A DNA stretch of 64,000 nucleotides, from the NCBI GenBank assembly GCA_028551475.1, contig CM052361.1:9183501-9247500 (forward strand). Reading direction: 5' to 3'. The translations under genes and the position numbers were made by a program. The notes under the pieces were generated by a model. The model was not told the DNA's origin. It worked only from the letters and a program-made list of their open reading frames with translations, and searched no databases. Positions 58,891-64,000 of this stretch are shown here, in pieces. This DNA comes from Casuarina equisetifolia (taxonomy: Eukaryota > Streptophyta > Magnoliopsida > Fagales > Casuarinaceae). Positions within the stretch are counted from its first letter, which is position 1. Each line of letters begins with the position of its first letter.

Positions 58891-61780
58891 TTGAAGACGG
58901 GATGACTTAATGTTGGAATCAGGGGGTTAAAAGTCAAATAAAGTTTACTTTTTTTGTGTTGAAGTAACTACACATGCCCTGCATCTTCCAGAAGTACTGT
59001 CCCTTCCTCAAAATAAAACAAATGGAGGTTGACTCTGTCCAACCCGACCGAGGAAAGAAAGGAGCTGTTTCATCTTCATACGAAACCAAACACATGGGCT
59101 CCTCCAACTTAGTAGCCGAAGTTCCGCCTGAGCATACAGCTGGACCGTCTTATGTTCCTCCAAACTTCACCAATGATCAGCTGCTAACGATGCAGAAGCA
59201 CACCTTGCCGCAAGTGGTTATGCAAGTGGTCCTGCAACTGGGAGGAGGAATTTGATGATCGATGAAGGAGGCAGCAACTTCCACTGCCCAAACCGCCCAA
59301 GTAATCACGAAAGTGAATGGATGTAAGTGTTCTTTTGGAGGCTGTAAATAACACTCCTTTCAATTTCTTTGTGCTTTTCAATTTCATCCCACTTCGTGTG
59401 ACCCATTCACACATTTTTTCTTCGTATCAGAGCCATCGGATCCATTCTATGTTTCTCACTTTGCCATGTCTTAAAGAAATTTTTTTCTATTTCCTAACTG
59501 ACTTTGTTACCATCAAATTCATTGAAAGCAATTATCTATTTTGAATGATTCATATTAAATCCTTCATCCAGACCTAGAACTCACTAGGTTTCTTATTGGT
59601 GCAATTCCCTGCACTGAGAAAATTTCAATTGGTGATCATCAAGAACTAAATCCAAACTATGAATCCTAATTTCAAAGCACTCTATTGATAAAATCTTGGA
59701 TTATCAACATACTATCAAAAAGGAAATTCTATTCATTATGGAGCTTAAGAAAGTTGTCTTTGTGTAGTTTTGAATGCATTGAGACACCATTGCTTATTGT
59801 TTTTGTCATGTGAGAAAAACGAGATGAATTGGGTTGTAATTTTTTGTAACAAGGCCCTTAATTACTATGCAGCTTAAAGGTGTTAAACTTAAGCTTGTCT
59901 GCATAGCTTTTGTTGTACTGAGAACCATTGTATGTGTTTTTTCTCAAATGAGAAAAACAACTTGCTAAGTTAATGAAACTCTCGTAATCCAATTGTAACT
60001 ATGTCATCGAAGAGAGTTGAATTAACAAAAGTAAAAGTAAACAAGCACCTAACGTACTTAGGAACATGTGTTGTTTTTAATTTATACGCCCAATGGTGTG
60101 CAAGTTAAAAGAAAAAAAAAAGAGAAAAAAAGGAAAGAAAAGGTAAAAGTAGGTATATGGATACTTCTACCTAACCACTCAAATAGTTGTCACATTTTTT
60201 CCCCACTTTAAGAGTGTGATTGATTATTTGACATAAGTAGAGAACTGCCAACGATAAAGAACTAAAGATGCGATGAAAATTGTAGAATCAGAAAAGTAAA
60301 ATCACCTAAACTTTAGCTTTTTTGCCTGATGCTTTTAAGTCTTTGTTCACCAAAGTGCAATCATATTTGGCATAGGACGATGATCGACGCGAAGAATCGG
60401 GTAGGAAAAGAAACCTTCAATTGTTAGAATCCATGGTCTCACATTATCAGCAGAATGCATACTAGCCATCCAGAAACTTTCGATTATTAGAAAAGCAATA
60501 CCAATAATTGTTCTACCTAGAATGGACCTACACTCCCCAAAGAGAAAAAGACATACAAAAGACATTATGGATTTAGACCATTTCAAAATCGTTATCTTTA
60601 TTCTCTACAAGTTGTATAAACCATTCAAAACCAATAACGGCAGAAAAATCAAGGGTTCCAAATCTATGCTTGCAAACGCATCAAACTACAAGTCGCTAAG
60701 ATTATCAGTGGAACAATTAAAATTAACTTAGAAGTAAAACACCTAAGTGTTTTAGATAATTTAATTAAGCATACCAGTCTTCAAATAAAAGTGTTTCATC
60801 ATACAATATTTATATAAAAACAGTAATTTTTCTGAGAATCAAGTTCATTTCATAACGTGTAAATAATAACTTTTAAGATTCTATTAATCGCCTTGCTTAC
60901 TATGGGATTTGTTAGCATGATTAGAGAACTCGTGGGAATATAGCACGCCTTCGGCTATATTGAACTCTATATGTAAATTAGACTTACCTTTTTTGTGGAA
61001 TTAAATCGCGTAAAGATCAATCTTTAGAATGCTTGCATATTTACATCTAAATTTCAGAGCTAGTTGATCGAGACGAACATGCATGCGGGAACAGCATTCA
61101 TTGTGTTCTAGCAATTTCATGAAAAAATGGAAACATTACAGAGGTTGCTGATCATTATGTTTTGTTCACTTGTAAGGTAAAAAGAAAAGTTGACGGTATG
61201 GTGCCTACGTAAAGAAAACTCGTATGTAGCAGATGGTAAAAGGTTGCCACAGGTCACAGGTATTTTTTAACTTTCCAAAGACACTACAATTATAAGAATG
61301 TAATCCCCAGAGAATCATCCATAGAGCAAGACCATCAGTCCTAAATTCCAAAAGAATCACTCGCACAGAATATAAAGAACGGAAAAATTATATTATCAGA
61401 TTCTTTCAGCATTCCGAGTTTCAATCTATAAGCAGGCAAGTATTCATCCGATAATGCATACAAGGAAACAAGTTTTATCCGACCTCATGGCACTGTAAAT
61501 TGAAGCCATAATCCTCAAAATATACTCAACATTAATCTCCAAAATTACTCCAAGTACAAGAAAAGATTAAGATTCTAGTGAAAACATTACAAGAATATCC
61601 AAATTCTTTGTTTGTTTCATATAAGAGGAATAGCTAGATTCATTGTTTGTTTCATATCGACTCCAAACACAAAACAAAACGTTGAAAGGAAAAATCAAAA
61701 CCTCTAAAGGTGACTTAATCCTGTTCTACTTGGATCTCTGCCTTATCCAGAAGAGATGAAAAGAGGTGGTTGATAAGGTA
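58891..61780. other. Intergenic, with an unrecognised ORF at 58974-59255
   Basis: The plus-strand ORF 58974-59255 (93 codons) has a gene-like segment (MEVDSVQPDRGKKGA, HTAGPSYVPPNFTNDQLL, MQKHTLPQVVMQVVLQLGGG) that I cannot assign. It could be an exon or a decayed gene fragment, as no neighbouring exon was found. The rest is AT-rich spacer without a recognisable gene. Confidence 0.4.
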
Positions 61781-63175
61781 GATGACAATTAAGATACACT
61801 TACTCTAAAATTGTGGGGGAACATGCACTTGGAAAAGTAAGGCTTGAGCAACATCCAATAGATATTGATATTTTGATTCAACCATCCCATTTTGTTAAGA
61901 GATATGGACACAATAATTTTGAAGTATAATGCCCTTAGATATAAAGAAAAAATGAACATTAAAAAAAAAAGAATTTAGTCATATTGTCAAAGTAGAGGCA
62001 CTTGATAGGGACCCCAAACTAAGTGTACACCATGGATAAAAAGGACTAAATTTTTTAAAACACTTGACTTTTGTAGTTTAAAAGAAAGTTTTAAGTGACA
62101 TATGAAAAATCATCCATAAGTGTCAACAAATAAAAAGCACTATCATAGGTGGGATATTTTTAGGGTTCCCAAGCACCATTATGGACAAGCTAAAAAATGG
62201 CTTTTGTTGCAACTTGGCTTAAAGGAAATGGCGTGTGTATTTGTTTTGCAAGTGGAGTCACAAGAAAAGGAATCAAGGCAAGAGATGGTTTTAATGTAGA
62301 AAATAATATTTTAAAGACAACTAACCTAGGCATTAGTGCCAAAATAAATCATCCATAAGTGTCAACAAATAAAAAGCACTATCATAGGTGGGATATTTTT
62401 AGGGTTCCCGAGCACCATTATGGACAAGCTAAAAAATGGCTTTTGTTGCAACTTGGCTTAAAGGAAATGGCGTGTGTGTTTGTTTTGCAAGTGGAGTCAC
62501 AAGAAAAGGAATCAAGGCAAGAGATGGTTTTAATGTAGAAAATAATATTTTAAAGACAACTAACCTAGGCATTAGTGCCAAAATAAATAGTCATCATTGA
62601 AAACCAAATTACAAGTAGTAGATACTGCTTAGGAGTATAAAAATTATTCTAAATTAAAATTAACAACTAGAAACAAGGAACAAAAATCCCTTGGATTATT
62701 ATAGCAAAAAAAGAAAAAGAAAAATCTCTTTCAACCCTACCAAGCTCAATTAGTGCCTTTGTCATACAATCCTAAAAAATACAAAAATTATCAAAAAAAA
62801 AAAGCCACCCAATTATTATCCTAGCTTAGTTTGTGAATAGATAATAAATTGTGTTTAAATTGAGAAGCAAACAAAACATATTTTAAAAATAGGTTTGGAT
62901 TGAGCCTATGGTAACCAATATGGGTGATTGGGCTTCGAATTTGGTCAAGTAGGTGGATAAATATTGGTGATACACATAAAGAATGTATGTCTAAAATACA
63001 TATATCATATGTGATATAGTCAGTAGCTCCAAAGTCAATAATCCATACAAAAGTAAAAGGCTCAGAGGTAAGAGGCATAGTTGTGAAATTGGTCATTGGA
63101 TTAAGGGGGCTTATTTGATTAAGCATAGTCACTAATTTGGTCTATTACTTTGGAGTCAAAGTCAGCCCAAAAAGG
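61780..63175 (-). mobile_element. Ty1/copia fossil fragment
   Basis: The minus strand shows a protease-like segment (WIIDFGATDYITYD) and the adjoining pre-integrase segment (LKYVLFASQFKHNLLSIHKL) at 62.8-63.1 kb, then integrase-like remnants down to about 61.8 kb. No LTR, reverse transcriptase or clear GAG is recognisable within the window. Decayed, with multiple breaks and an internal tandem duplication. It is old and incomplete, and its 5' side may extend past 63.2 kb. Confidence 0.7.
62107..62584. repeat. 239-bp tandem duplication inside the copia fossil
   Basis: Units 62107-62345 and 62346-62584 open with AAATCATCCATAAGTGTCAA. I see two substitutions between them (CCCAAGC/CCCGAGC and GTGTATTT/GTGTGTTT), over 99% identity, so the duplication is far younger than the element it lies in. 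Confidence 0.9.
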
Positions 63176-63188
63176 CCCCTATAGATGC

Positions 63189-63239
<51 letters not shown>
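63189..63239. repeat. (TAA)n microsatellite, about 16-17 units
   Basis: An uninterrupted TAA trinucleotide run of about 50 bases, likely polymorphic in length. Confidence 0.95.
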
Positions 63240-63360
63240 TTTGATGATGAATTTCATGTGTTTATGATGGGAAAAATTATATGAATTTATTTAAGTTTAT
63301 TTAATTTTTTCTTATTTTCTTGTAAAGGCCTAATTTAAAGGGAGTTGTGCATTTTCTAAA

Positions 63361-63640
63361 GCCTAAGTAGAAATCTAAAGGAAAGTAAGCTTAGGCCTAA
63401 ACACAAAAAGATCAAGTAGCAACCAATATAAAGGCAAATGTGACCTCATGCTGTTCACAAGAAAAAGAAAATATCTTTAAGTCATGTAAGGAAATTTAAA
63501 GACTAAGTAGAAATCTAAAGGAAAGCAAGCTCAAGCCTAAACACAAAAAAAGCAAGTAGCAACCAACATAAAGGTAAATGTGACCTCATGGTGTTCACAA
63601 GAAAAAGAAAACATCTTTAAGTCATGTGAGGAAAACACAT
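63361..63640. repeat. 140-bp tandem duplication
   Basis: Two adjacent units with a 140-bp period share CTAAGTAGAAATCTAAAGGA, AGTAGCAACCAA, AATGTGACCTCATG and ATCTTTAAGTCATGT. Roughly ten differences plus a small indel make it older than the 239-bp and 89-bp duplications. Confidence 0.85.
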
Positions 63641-64000
63641 AAAGGGAGAACGACATCGTGTAGCTTTAAAATTCAAAAACAAATGTTGATAGTGACACCA
63701 AGGGTCTTAATTGCAAAAAGAAGTCGCCTTTCTTTAGGGCTTATTCTCTTGATCCTTTCTATTCTCTTTGTCCATCCTTGATGTTGATAGTTTCAACAAT
63801 CACTAGCAAACCTCTTATGTTTAACTCCTAAAGAGCTACAATAGGTTAATTTGTTTGTCTATTAAAAGAAGCAAATGAGAAAAAGCTCAAGTTACAAAAC
63901 TTACAAAAAACACAAACAGAGCTTTCTCAAAATCTATCAGAGATTTATGCATATCCTTTGCTCTATGATTCAATGCTTTCTCATTATTATATTGTGCTTA
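63641..64000. other. Right edge, no gene recognised
   Basis: AT-rich. It may be the leader or GAG side of the copia fossil, but no diagnostic segment was seen. Confidence 0.3.

Overview
This is a stretch of nuclear DNA from a flowering plant, most likely a dicot. The genes have short GT-AG introns in AT-rich spacers, the proteins belong to plant-specific families (ETO1, GARP, plant AMT2/AMT3, LAX/ROX-type bHLH, RLP), there are two nuclear tRNA genes, and decayed Ty1/copia and Ty3 elements lie between and inside genes. No species can be named from the sequence alone.

Left part (1-21.6 kb): the 5' part of an ETO1-like gene (minus strand, running off the left edge), about 13 kb of AT-rich spacer with degenerate repeats, a five-exon GARP/G2-like repressor-type transcription factor (14.6-16.1 kb), a tRNA-Lys(CUU) gene and a small gene-like ORF for a single-pass membrane protein.

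Middle (25.1-47.4 kb): a plant NUDT15/NUDT22-type Nudix hydrolase whose last two exons are separated by a 7.65 kb intron filled with antisense retroelement fossils (a copia element with one LTR, next to a Ty3 fragment). Then come two ammonium transporter genes in tandem, an AMT2;1-type gene and an AMT3-type gene. They share intron positions, but one 2.46 kb intron is present only in the first. On the minus strand follow a four-exon BAG-domain co-chaperone with a ubiquitin-like domain and a two-exon PEBP (YbhB/Raf kinase inhibitor-like) gene.

Right part (47.4-64 kb): a single-exon LAX1/ROX-type bHLH gene, a tRNA-Ile(UAU) gene, a large intronless LRR receptor-like protein gene of the Ve1/RLP6 type with a shredded paralogous relic just upstream, and a second copia fossil containing a nearly perfect 239-bp tandem duplication.

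The genes form no operon-like system. Possible functional threads are nitrogen uptake (the AMT pair), ethylene control (ETO1), stress proteostasis (BAG) and surface immunity (RLP). As I recall it, the GARP gene and AMT2 are also immediate neighbours in Arabidopsis (At2g38300 and At2g38290), which suggests the GARP-Nudix-AMT segment is an old conserved block with insertions. I found no CRISPR, phage or plasmid feature and no clearly new molecular system. The most interesting items are the retroelement-loaded Nudix intron, the paired AMT2/AMT3 genes and several local tandem duplications.
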